Positions 47,395 to 54,921 of a stretch of DNA of 64,000 nt are shown here, in pieces. Numbering within the stretch: position 1 is the first letter of the stretch; each line of letters starts with the position of its first letter. Under the pieces are notes generated by a model, which had not been told where the DNA came from, did no database searches, and saw only the letters and a program-made list of their open reading frames with translations. Both the position numbers and the translations under genes were made by a program. Source of the DNA: Phenylobacterium sp. (GTDB taxonomy: Bacteria > Pseudomonadota > Alphaproteobacteria > Caulobacterales > Caulobacteraceae); contig NZ_SCVD01000040.1 in NCBI RefSeq assembly GCF_004297125.1, forward strand, positions 202,292 to 266,291, read 5' to 3'.

Positions 47395-48176
47395 TGACTT
47401 ACGAAACCATCAAGGTCCACGAGGCCGCTCCGGGCGTCACGGTCATCGCCTTCAACCGGCCGGACGCCGCCAACGCGCTCTCCACCCGGATGGGCCGCGA
47501 GTTGCTGGAGGTGTGGTCCAGGCTGCGCGCCGACGAGGCGCTGCGCTGCGTGATCCTGCGGGGCGAGGGCAAGCACTTCCAGGCCGGCGCCGATCTCAAG
47601 GAACGCAACGGCATGACCGACGACGCCTGGGCCGAGCAGCACCGCCTGTTCGAGGCGATGATCCGCGCCCAGCTCGCCTGCCCGGTCCCGGTGATCGCCG
47701 CGGTGCAGGGGGCGGCCATGGGCGGCGGCTGCGAGATGACGCTGGCCTGCGACTTCGCCTACGCGGCCGAGGGCGCGCGGTTCGGCCTGCCCGAGGCGGG
47801 CCTGGGGATCATCCCCGGGCTTGGCGGCACCCAGCTCCTGACCCGCGCCGTCGGGCCCCGCCGGGCGCTGGAGCTGCTGACCACCGCCGCGCCATTCACC
47901 GCCGCCCAGGCGCTGGAGTACGGCCTTGTGAGCGGCGTCGTGGCGCCCGACGCCCTGCTGGACACCGTCCTGGCGGTGGCCGCCCAGATCGCCAGCCGCG
48001 CGCCGCTCTCCGTCCGCGGCCTGAAGCGCGTCGTCCACGGCGGCCAGGACCTGGACCTTCCGCGCGCCATGGACCTGGAACTCACCATCTACAACCACCT
48101 CTTCACCACCCACGACCGCCGCGAAGGCGTGGCCAGCTTCAACGAGAAGCGGACGCCCAAGTTCGAAGGGAAGTAG
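47394..48176 (+). CDS. Enoyl-CoA hydratase (possible methylglutaconyl-CoA hydratase)
   Basis: 260-residue crotonase-fold enzyme with both catalytic acids: Glu114 in GGGCEMTLACD and Glu134 in GLPEAGLGIIPGLGG. The C-terminus SFNEKRTPKFEGK is typical of bacterial enoyl-CoA hydratases. The start overlaps the acyl-CoA dehydrogenase stop (TGATG). Next to mccAB it could hydrate 3-methylglutaconyl-CoA in leucine breakdown, but generic beta-oxidation is also possible. Confidence 0.9.
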   Translation: MTYETIKVHEAAPGVTVIAFNRPDAANALSTRMGRELLEVWSRLRADEALRCVILRGEGKHFQAGADLKERNGMTDDAWAEQHRLFEAMIRAQLACPVPVIAAVQGAAMGGGCEMTLACDFAYAAEGARFGLPEAGLGIIPGLGGTQLLTRAVGPRRALELLTTAAPFTAAQALEYGLVSGVVAPDALLDTVLAVAAQIASRAPLSVRGLKRVVHGGQDLDLPRAMDLELTIYNHLFTTHDRREGVASFNEKRTPKFEGK

Positions 48177-48262
48177 CGTGCGTCGGATTTGTGCCGGCGC
48201 ACGTCCCCCGGCCCACCTACAAGCGGACCCTGCGAGAGTCAGTGAGGGGTGGGCAGCGGCGG

Positions 48263-48324
48263 CCTCCTCTCCCCCCGCGAAGCGAGAGGGGAGAGGGTAG
48301 GGAGAGGGGCGACGCAGGCCTCGC
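48263..48324 (+). repeat. Left inverted repeat flanking the DUF559 gene
   Basis: 62 bases: CCTCCTCTCCCCCC, a small palindromic middle, then a 33-base stretch beginning AGAGGGTAGGGAGAGGGGCG. Inverted copy at 48765-48831, identical in the first 14 bases and in 32 of the last 33. The middle CCCCCGCGAAGCG matches the 5.3-kb element. Confidence 0.85.
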
Positions 48325-48340
48325 CGCCGCCGCTCCGGGT

Positions 48341-48724
48341 TCAGCCAGGACCCGTGGACGGATGCTCGCCGCCGCACGCGTCGAGGATCGTGGCGCACAC
48401 GCCGTCGCGGCTGGTCGGCGCCGCGGAGTTCCAGAAGCGGATCACCCGCAGGCCGAGATCTTCCAGATGGGCGGTGCGATGCGCGTCGTAGGCCATCTGG
48501 TCCGCATGCTGGCCTCCGTCGAGCTCGACCACCAGCCCGGCCTCGACGCAAAGGAAGTCGAGGATGAACGGCCCCCTGGGGACCTGACGCCGCCAGCGCC
48601 AGCCGCCAAGGCGCCGGGCCCGTAGCGCGTTCCACAGCCGCGCCTCGGCCTCAGTGTCCTCGCGGCGGAGCGCGCGGGCGCGATCTCGCGGCGTGTTGTC
48701 CCTGAGGGTCTTGAACGTGGCCAT
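48341..48724 (-). CDS. DUF559 endonuclease-domain protein
   Basis: 127 residues. The core RRQVPRGPFILDFLCVEAGL and VVELDGGQHADQMAYD is the DUF559/Vsr-like PD-(D/E)XK fold; the preamble RREDTEAEARLWNALRAR is typical of the family. Predicted small DNA endonuclease; in vivo role unknown. Flanked closely on both sides by inverted copies of an intergenic repeat (17 bases from the left copy, 40 from the right), so gene and repeats may form one unit. Confidence 0.88.
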   Translation of the reverse strand: MATFKTLRDNTPRDRARALRREDTEAEARLWNALRARRLGGWRWRRQVPRGPFILDFLCVEAGLVVELDGGQHADQMAYDAHRTAHLEDLGLRVIRFWNSAAPTSRDGVCATILDACGGEHPSTGPG

Positions 48725-49045
48725 GGGACCGACGGTGGGTCATGGCTGGGCCGTCGTGCAAGCGGCAAGGCCTGCGTCGCCCCTCTCCCTACCCTCTCCC
48801 CACTCTTCGCTGCGCTCGGGGGGAGAGGAGGCGATGCGCTGGGTCCGCTCAGGGTGGGACCAGGTCATCGGCGCCGCGCCCCCAACCGGACCTTCAGCAA
48901 CCTTCCCGAGAGCGGACGCCACGAAGCGCCGAGATGGGTCGGGAGCAGAAGGTCGCCCAAGGCAGGAAAGCGGCTGTTGCCTCTGCGTCCATCGACCCCA
49001 TTTCTCGTATGATCGACTTCGCTTTTACGCTCAGGTTGGAACGCC
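48725..49045. other. Gene-free stretch with repeat and degenerate intergenic sequence
   Basis: The first part carries the right DUF559 repeat (48765-48831). The rest (about 48890-49040) is lower in GC and contains degenerate motifs such as gagagcggacgcc and atgggtcgggagcag, recalling the GTCCGC/TGGGTCG-type dispersed repeats seen again near 49380-49470 and 49815. No gene is supported. Confidence 0.5.
48765..48831 (-). repeat. Right inverted repeat flanking the DUF559 gene
   Basis: 67 bases, the inverted partner of 48263-48324; differs mainly by a longer palindromic middle (GAGCGCAGCGAAGAG on the reverse strand). Confidence 0.85.
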
Positions 49046-49375
49046 GTGATTGTCTTCATCAATGTGTTCCACGTCGACCAGCCCAATCAACAGCGATTGG
49101 TCGATATATTGACCAAGGTCACCGGCGAAATCGTCAGCAAAGCGCCCGGGTTCGTTTCGTCGACCCTTCATCGCAGCACAGACGGCAGCAAGGTCACCAT
49201 GTACGCTAAATGGGCTAGCCTCGCTGACTATGAGGCCATGCGCCAAGACCCAGCCCCACGCCCATATCTCGAAGAAGCCCTGTCATTCGCTACATTTGAT
49301 CCCGGCATGTATGAGGTGGTTGGCGAGTTCCGTTCAAAAACGACGGATGGAAAATCCAAGTCCCCTCCGCTTTGA
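49046..49375 (+). CDS. Antibiotic-biosynthesis-monooxygenase (ABM) domain protein
   Basis: 109 residues from a GTG start. IVFINVFHVDQPNQQRLVDI, APGFVSSTLHRSTDGSKVTM and YAKWASLADYEAM are characteristic of the dimeric ferredoxin-like ABM fold. Some members oxidise polyketide quinols; many are stress-related with no known substrate. Base composition is clearly less GC-rich than the surrounding core genes, suggesting acquisition. Confidence 0.82.
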   Translation: MIVFINVFHVDQPNQQRLVDILTKVTGEIVSKAPGFVSSTLHRSTDGSKVTMYAKWASLADYEAMRQDPAPRPYLEEALSFATFDPGMYEVVGEFRSKTTDGKSKSPPL

Positions 49376-49493
49376 AGGTCCGCTGAGCGTCGGTTTCGCC
49401 AATTGGCGCCCGGGCTGATAGCTGACGTTCGCCGCTTCGGCGGGAGAGCGGACCTTCGCAACGTCAGGCCGGGGTGGAAAGGCGACCTTCCTC

Positions 49494-49799
49494 CTAGCTC
49501 ATGATCCCGCCGGTGGCGGCCCAAGCTTCAAGTGACGGGTGTAACTCCGCGTGCGGCCAGAACGGGTCAGTCTCAGCGCTCCAGGTGAGGTGAACGTGCG
49601 CCACCTCGCGCTCCCCGACCCGAAAGAGAAAGTCGTCTCTGCGCTCGTGTCGCGCTAGCAGCCGAGCGGTTCGTCCGTAGAGCAAGTGCTTGGGCGGCAT
49701 CTCCCGCACAAGCTCTAGCTCCAGTGAGCGTCGCTCTTGCGGGTCATCGACCCACAGCCAGCCGGTCGGCAATTCTGTTGAAACGACTTCCACAGCCAC
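49494..49799 (-). CDS. Hypothetical protein
   Basis: 101 residues, starting MAVEVVSTELPTGWLWVDDP, with an acidic/basic middle (REMPPKHLLYGRTARLLARH) and AHVHLTWSAETDPFWPHAEL. No signal peptide or membrane segment. The WSAETDPFWP stretch resembles small immunity-type or single-gene proteins of unknown role; no family is recognised. Lies in the lower-GC accessory patch between the ABM and GNAT genes. Confidence 0.65.
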   Translation of the reverse strand: MAVEVVSTELPTGWLWVDDPQERRSLELELVREMPPKHLLYGRTARLLARHERRDDFLFRVGEREVAHVHLTWSAETDPFWPHAELHPSLEAWAATGGIMS

Positions 49800-49994
49800 A
49801 GCCTAGCTCGCGGCTCAAAGTCCGCAATGGGTCGAAACCCGAAACTAGCTCCGCGCCATGGACCGGACACCCGCAGCCTGGCTGGTTAGGCTCCTGTCGA
49901 TCTCACCTCGCGCAGAAGGGCGTCGCCCCCAGGGTGGCGGATGAGGGGTCGCGCTCCGCTATCCGGCTTGGCGCGCGCCGCAGCGCTGTCTTTT

Positions 49995-50063
49995 GAACCA
50001 CGGAAAACCCGGAAAGCCCGGAAGAGGCCTCGCCTACTTGGCCTTCCGTGTGGTCCGTGGTTT
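49995..50063. repeat. Variant 9-periodic inverted repeat
   Basis: Left arm 49995-50022 shows a 9-base period (gaaccacgga, aaacccgga, aagcccgga); the right arm 50044-50063 reads ttccgtgtggtccgtggttt, its rough inverse. Same design as the 27-bp repeat at 45.7 and 56.4 kb, with a different unit. The rest of the 287-base gap before the GNAT gene holds no clear gene. Confidence 0.5.
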
Positions 50064-50086
50064 GAATCTTACCAAGGCTGACGCGC

Positions 50087-50671
50087 CTACCGCGCCGCGC
50101 GCAACATCGGATAGAGCGGCGGATAGTCGTCCGGCTGGACCAGGCCGATGACCTCGAACCCGTGGCGTTCGTAGAGTGGGATGTTCCGCGGATTGCTGCT
50201 TTCGAGGTAGGCGGGCAGGCCTCGGGCGTCGCAGAGGCGCAAACCCTCCTTCACCATGGCCGAGCCCAAACCCTCTCCCTGGCGCGACGGGTCCACGCCC
50301 ACCGCCGCCAGATACCAGTGCGGTCCCTCGGGATGATAGCTGCGGATCTGTTCGCCGACCTGGGCCAGAACGGCGCCCTTCTCGGGCGTGACCACCTCGC
50401 CCACCACGCCGAACATGGTCTCCAGGTCGGGCTCGACGCCCGGCGGCAGCCACAGCGACGCCGCCGCGCCGTCCTCGGTCACGAAGGCCGCGCCGTGGTC
50501 CAGACCGCGCCCGCCCATGGCCATCACGAACCGCGGCCATCCAGCCGTGAAGTCGCTGGGCTTGGCGAAGATGTAGCGGACGCAGGGGTCGGCGCTGAAC
50601 GACAGCAGCAGCGCGTCGCTGATCGCCTGGCGGTCGGCCGGTCCGGCCGTGCGGATTTCGACGGGGCTCAT
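50087..50671 (-). CDS. GNAT-family N-acetyltransferase
   Basis: 194 residues. The acetyl-CoA-binding segment AAVGVDPSRQGEGLGSAMV (V-x-R/Q-x-x-G-x-G) is intact, followed by LESSNPRNIPLYERHGFEVI. Substrate unknown; could be a small molecule or protein N-terminus. Divergent from glcD with a 51-base gap that must hold both promoters. Confidence 0.9.
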   Translation of the reverse strand: MSPVEIRTAGPADRQAISDALLLSFSADPCVRYIFAKPSDFTAGWPRFVMAMGGRGLDHGAAFVTEDGAAASLWLPPGVEPDLETMFGVVGEVVTPEKGAVLAQVGEQIRSYHPEGPHWYLAAVGVDPSRQGEGLGSAMVKEGLRLCDARGLPAYLESSNPRNIPLYERHGFEVIGLVQPDDYPPLYPMLRAAR

Positions 50672-50722
50672 GCCCCTTCATAGCGCTGGAGCGGACTCGC
50701 GTCTCCGCATACCGTCCCGCCC

Positions 50723-52210
50723 ATGAAGATGCCCGCGCCAGACGCCGCCCTGATCGCCCGAAAGGGCGAGATCGTGCGGGCGCTGAAACGGATCGTGCCG
50801 GGCGAGGGCGTGGTGTCCGAGCCCGCCGGTCTGGTCCCGTTCGAGAGCGACGGCCTCTCCGCCTATCGCCAGACGCCGATCGCGGTGGTGCTGCCGGAGA
50901 CGACGGCCCAGGTCTCCGAGATTCTGCGCTGGTGCCAGGCCAACGGCGTGAAGGTGGTGCCGCGCGGCGCCGGCACGTCGCTGTCGGGCGGGGCGCTGCC
51001 GCTGGCGGACGGCGTGGTGCTGGGGCTGTCGAAGTTCAACCGGGTGCTGGAGGTGGACTACGCCAACCGCTGCGCCGTGGTGCAGCCGGGGGTGACCAAC
51101 CTGGGCGTCACGGCGGCCGTAGAGGCCCAGGGCTTCTATTACGCCCCCGACCCCTCCAGCCAGATCGCCTGCACCATCGGCGGCAATGTGGCGGAGAATT
51201 CGGGCGGGGTTCATTGCTTGAAGTACGGCCTGACCACCAACAACCTGCTGGGCTGCGAGCTGGTGCTGATGAACGGCGAGGTCGTGCGGCTGGGCGGCAA
51301 GGCCATGGATTCCGAGGGTTACGACCTGCTGGGCCTGGTGACGGGGTCGGAGGGGCTGCTCGGCGTGGTGACCGAGGTGACGGTGCGGATCCTGCCCAAG
51401 CCCGAGATCGCCAAGGCGCTGCTGCTGGGCTTCCCGACGGTGGAGAGCGCCGCCGCCACGGTGGGCGACATCATCGCCGCCGGCGTGATCCCGGCCGGGC
51501 TGGAGATGATGGACAATCCGGCGATCCGGGCGGCCGAGGCCTTCGTGGGCGCCGGCTATCCGGTGGACGCCGCCGCCCTGCTGATCGTCGAGCTGGACGG
51601 ACCCGAGGCCGAATGCGCCGAGCTGGTGGGCCACGTCCGCATGCTGGCCGCCGAGCGCGGCGCGAACTTCGTGAAGACCTCGGAGAGCGAGGCCGAGCGG
51701 CTGGTGTTCTGGGCGGGGCGCAAGGCGGCGTTCCCCGCCGTGGGCCGGATCGCACCCGACTACTTCTGCATGGACGGGACCATCCCGCGGGGGCGGCTGC
51801 CGCAGGTCCTGACCCGGATCACCGAGCTCAGCGTGGAATACGGACTGGGCGTGGCCAACGTCTTCCACGCCGGCGACGGCAACCTCCACCCGTTGATCCT
51901 CTACGACGCGGACATTCCCGGCCAACTGGAGAAGGCCGAGGCGTTCGGGGCAGACATCCTCAAGCTCTGCGTCGCCGTGGGCGGGGTGCTGACCGGCGAG
52001 CATGGCGTGGGCGTCGAGAAGCGCGACCTGATGGGCGAGATGTTCGACGAGACCGACCTTGCCTGCCAGCAGCGGGTGAAATGCGCCTTCGACCCCGGCC
52101 TGCTGCTCAATCCGGGCAAGGTGTTCCCGGTGCTGCATCGCTGCGCCGAGCTGGGCCGGGTGCATGTGCATCGCGGCAAGCTCGCCTTCCCGGAGCTGCC
52201 GCGCTTCTGA
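50723..52210 (+). CDS. glcD: Glycolate oxidase FAD subunit GlcD
   Basis: 495 residues, FAD-linked oxidase type 4. FAD-binding PRGAGTSLSGGALPLADGVV and the C-terminal VGGVLTGEHGVGVEKRDLM with LLNPGKVFP are diagnostic for GlcD. Oxidises glycolate (or D-lactate) to glyoxylate, passing electrons to the membrane chain via GlcE and GlcF. The TGATG overlap with glcE shows tight coupling. Confidence 0.94.
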   Translation: MKMPAPDAALIARKGEIVRALKRIVPGEGVVSEPAGLVPFESDGLSAYRQTPIAVVLPETTAQVSEILRWCQANGVKVVPRGAGTSLSGGALPLADGVVLGLSKFNRVLEVDYANRCAVVQPGVTNLGVTAAVEAQGFYYAPDPSSQIACTIGGNVAENSGGVHCLKYGLTTNNLLGCELVLMNGEVVRLGGKAMDSEGYDLLGLVTGSEGLLGVVTEVTVRILPKPEIAKALLLGFPTVESAAATVGDIIAAGVIPAGLEMMDNPAIRAAEAFVGAGYPVDAAALLIVELDGPEAECAELVGHVRMLAAERGANFVKTSESEAERLVFWAGRKAAFPAVGRIAPDYFCMDGTIPRGRLPQVLTRITELSVEYGLGVANVFHAGDGNLHPLILYDADIPGQLEKAEAFGADILKLCVAVGGVLTGEHGVGVEKRDLMGEMFDETDLACQQRVKCAFDPGLLLNPGKVFPVLHRCAELGRVHVHRGKLAFPELPRF

Positions 52211-53382
52211 TGCTGGACACCGCGACCAAGATCCAGAAGCCCACGACCCCCGAGGAGGTCCGGGCCATCGTCGCCGAGGCCGGCGCCAAGGCGCGCCATA
52301 TCGAGGTGATCGGCGGCGGCACGAAGCGGGCGATCGGCGCGATGGACCCCGTCGACCTGGTGGTCTCGACCCAGCGGCTGGACCGGATCGTCGACTATGC
52401 GCCGGACGAGCTGGTGCTGACGGCGCAGCCCGGCGTGCGGCTCTCCGACGTCGAGAAGCTGGTCGCGGCCCGCGGCCAGATGCTGGCCTTCGAGCCGCCG
52501 CGCTGGACGCGGCTGATCGGGTCGCGGGGCGAACCGACCCTGGGCGGCGTGCTGGCGGCCAACCTGTCGGGGCCGCGGCGCATCCGGGCCGGGGCGGCGC
52601 GGGACCACTTCCTGGGCTTCGAGGCGGTCTCGGGGCGCGGGGAGGTGTTCAAGGCGGGCGGCAAGGTGGTGAAGAACGTCACCGGCTACGACCTGATGAA
52701 GCTGATGGCCGGGTCGTGGGGGACCCTGGCGATCCTCACCGAGGTGACGATCAAGGTGTTGCCGGCGCCCCGGACCCAGACCACGCTCATGCTGTTCGGC
52801 CTGCCCGACGTCCGCGCCGCCGAGGCCATGGCCATCGCCATGAACGGCCCGTTCGAGGTCTCCGGCGCGGCGCACCTGCCGGGGTTCGCGGCCCACGCCC
52901 GGCCGCTGAAGGCGGAGATGGCGACCACGGCGTTGCGGCTCGAAGGGTTCGAGGCTTCGGTGGCGGCGCGGGCGGAGGCCCTGGCCGCGGCCCTGAAGGG
53001 CTATGGCCGCATCGAGGCCCTGGACAGCGACCTCAGCCGCGAGTTCTGGGGACAGATCCGCGAGGTCGAGGCGTTCGCGGGCGACCCGCGGCCGCTGTGG
53101 CGCCTGTCGCTGCCGCCCGCCACGGGCTGGCGCGGACCGCACGGCCTGCCGGGGGACGCGCTCTACGACTGGGCCGGCGGCCTGGCCTGGCTGCTCACCG
53201 ACGAGCCCGCCGCGAAGGTGCGCGCGGTGACCCGCGGCCTGGGCGGCCACGCGCTCTGTCTGCGCGGCGCCCCGGCGTTCGGGCCGCGCGAGGGGGCGTT
53301 GGGCGCCCTGCAGGATCGGGTGAAGGCCGCGTTCGACCCGCTGGGCGTGCTGAACCCCGGCCGCATGGAGGGCGCGCCGTGA
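52210..53382 (+). CDS. glcE: Glycolate oxidase subunit GlcE
   Basis: 390 residues: a shorter FAD-binding subunit with EVIGGGTKRAIG, TLGGVLAANLSGPRRIRAGA and KNVTGYDLMKLMAGSWGTL, the GlcE signature. Ends FDPLGVLNPGRM. Starts inside the glcD stop (TGATG) and ends inside the glcF GTG (GTGA). Second flavin subunit of the glycolate dehydrogenase complex. Confidence 0.94.
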   Translation: MLDTATKIQKPTTPEEVRAIVAEAGAKARHIEVIGGGTKRAIGAMDPVDLVVSTQRLDRIVDYAPDELVLTAQPGVRLSDVEKLVAARGQMLAFEPPRWTRLIGSRGEPTLGGVLAANLSGPRRIRAGAARDHFLGFEAVSGRGEVFKAGGKVVKNVTGYDLMKLMAGSWGTLAILTEVTIKVLPAPRTQTTLMLFGLPDVRAAEAMAIAMNGPFEVSGAAHLPGFAAHARPLKAEMATTALRLEGFEASVAARAEALAAALKGYGRIEALDSDLSREFWGQIREVEAFAGDPRPLWRLSLPPATGWRGPHGLPGDALYDWAGGLAWLLTDEPAAKVRAVTRGLGGHALCLRGAPAFGPREGALGALQDRVKAAFDPLGVLNPGRMEGAP

Positions 53383-54635
53383 GGACCGACTTCACCCCCG
53401 AACAGCTCGCCGACCCGGAAACCGCCGCCAGCCAGGCGGCGATCCGCAAGTGCGTCCACTGCGGCTTCTGCACCGCCACCTGCCCCACCTACGTCCTGCT
53501 CGGCGACGAGCGCGACAGCCCGCGCGGCCGCATCGAGCTGATCCGCGAGATGTTGGAGGCCGGCGGCCCGCCGGCGCCCAGCACGGTGACCCATGTCGAC
53601 CGTTGCCTGTCGTGCCTGGCCTGCACCACCACCTGCCCCTCCGGCGTCGACTACGCCCAGCTCATCGACCACGCCCGCGCCCACATCGAGGCCCATCACG
53701 TGCGGCCCTGGCCCGAGCGGCTGCTGAGGATGCTTCTCCCGGCGGTGCTCACCCGGCCCCGGCGGTTGAGCGCGGCGCTGGCCCTGGGCCGGCTGGCGCG
53801 GCCGCTGCAGCCGCTGCTTCTGCGGTTGAGGCTCGCCCCCCTGGCGGCGCTGCTGCGCCTGGTCCCGCCGCCGGCGCCTCGCGTCCAGGCGGCGCCGGCG
53901 CGGGTCCCGGGCGGCAAGCCCCGTGGGCGGGTGGTCCTGCTGCAGGGCTGCGTCGAGCCGGCCATGGCGCCCCAGGTCCGCTCGGCCGCCATCCGCCTGA
54001 TGACCCGCGCAGGCTATGAGGTAATCCTGGCCGAGGGCGAGGGCTGCTGCGGCGCGCTCTCCGAACACCTGGGCCGCGCCGACGAGGCCAGGGCCATGGC
54101 GCGGACCAACCTCGCCGCCTGGGCGCGGGCCGGCAAGGTGGACGCCATCGTCACCACGGCGGCCGGCTGCGGCACGATGCTGAAGGCCTATGGCCGGCTG
54201 GTGGGCGAGGCCGTGCCCGCCCGCGACATCCTGGAGTTCATCGCCGAGGTCGGCCTGCCCGCGCCGGTGAGGACGCCGCCGCTCGCCGTCGCCTACCACG
54301 CCGCCTGCTCGCTGCAGCACGGCCAGCAGATCAAGGCCGCGCCGCCGCGCCTGCTGGCCGAGGCGGGCTTCGACGTGCGCCTCGTCGCCGAGGGCCACCT
54401 CTGCTGCGGCTCGGCCGGGGTCTACAACATCCTGCAACCGGAGCTGGCGACCCGGCTTCGGGACCGCAAGGCGGCCAACATCAACGCCACCGGCGCGGCG
54501 GTGGTGGCGGCCGGCAACGTCGGCTGCATGGCCCAGCTCGCGCCGGTGCTGGACGCCCCGGTCGTGCACCCCGTGGAACTGCTGGACTGGGCCACCGGCG
54601 GGCCCAAACCGGCGGCGCTTCAAAGGCCTAGGTAG
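53379..54635 (+). CDS. glcF: Glycolate oxidase iron-sulfur subunit GlcF
   Basis: 418 residues from a GTG that overlaps glcE by 4 bases. Two 4Fe-4S motifs: Cys25/28/31/35 (CVHCGFCTATCP) and Cys76/79/82/86 (CLSCLACTTTCP). Two CCG-type domains follow (EGEGCCGALSEH, EGHLCCGSAGVYN), as in heterodisulfide-reductase-like subunits. Passes electrons from GlcD/GlcE to the quinone pool. Completes a standard glcDEF operon; no glcC-type regulator is adjacent. Confidence 0.95.
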   Translation: MRTDFTPEQLADPETAASQAAIRKCVHCGFCTATCPTYVLLGDERDSPRGRIELIREMLEAGGPPAPSTVTHVDRCLSCLACTTTCPSGVDYAQLIDHARAHIEAHHVRPWPERLLRMLLPAVLTRPRRLSAALALGRLARPLQPLLLRLRLAPLAALLRLVPPPAPRVQAAPARVPGGKPRGRVVLLQGCVEPAMAPQVRSAAIRLMTRAGYEVILAEGEGCCGALSEHLGRADEARAMARTNLAAWARAGKVDAIVTTAAGCGTMLKAYGRLVGEAVPARDILEFIAEVGLPAPVRTPPLAVAYHAACSLQHGQQIKAAPPRLLAEAGFDVRLVAEGHLCCGSAGVYNILQPELATRLRDRKAANINATGAAVVAAGNVGCMAQLAPVLDAPVVHPVELLDWATGGPKPAALQRPR

Positions 54636-54714
54636 TTCTACGGAGGTAGCGCTACGGAATTTCCAGACGGGCCGGCAAAGCTCAAACTCCTATCCAGAGT
54701 AGAGGAGTGAGGAC

Positions 54715-54921
54715 ATGGGCCCGCTGGAACTGAACGCCGAGGTGCTGCTGGCCGCGTTCGGCCTCTATGCCGCCATCGTCGTCGTGCTCACCCTCTGGAA
54801 CGCCCGCCAGGACCGCCGCAACGGCTCAGGCCGCTTCGACGAAGCCGGGCCAGGTGGACATGTACTTCACGAACGCCGGTCCCAGGCCCTCGTTGGCCAG
54901 GTATTCGGCGGTGACCGGTAG
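54715..54921 (+). CDS. Possible small membrane protein
   Basis: 68-codon frame beginning MGPLELNAEVLLAAFGLYAA, one predicted membrane helix (residues 8-28), then NARQDRRNGSGRF. A good GAGG site lies just before the ATG. The second half (from about codon 38) runs antisense to the end of the OYE-family gene and looks non-coding, so either the real protein has this odd tail or the gene is eroded. Confidence 0.4.
   Translation: MGPLELNAEVLLAAFGLYAAIVVVLTLWNARQDRRNGSGRFDEAGPGGHVLHERRSQALVGQVFGGDR

Noticed and set aside
48742..49209. 155-codon plus-strand frame after the DUF559 gene
   Set aside because: It begins in the repeat and ends inside the ABM gene in another frame; no motif.
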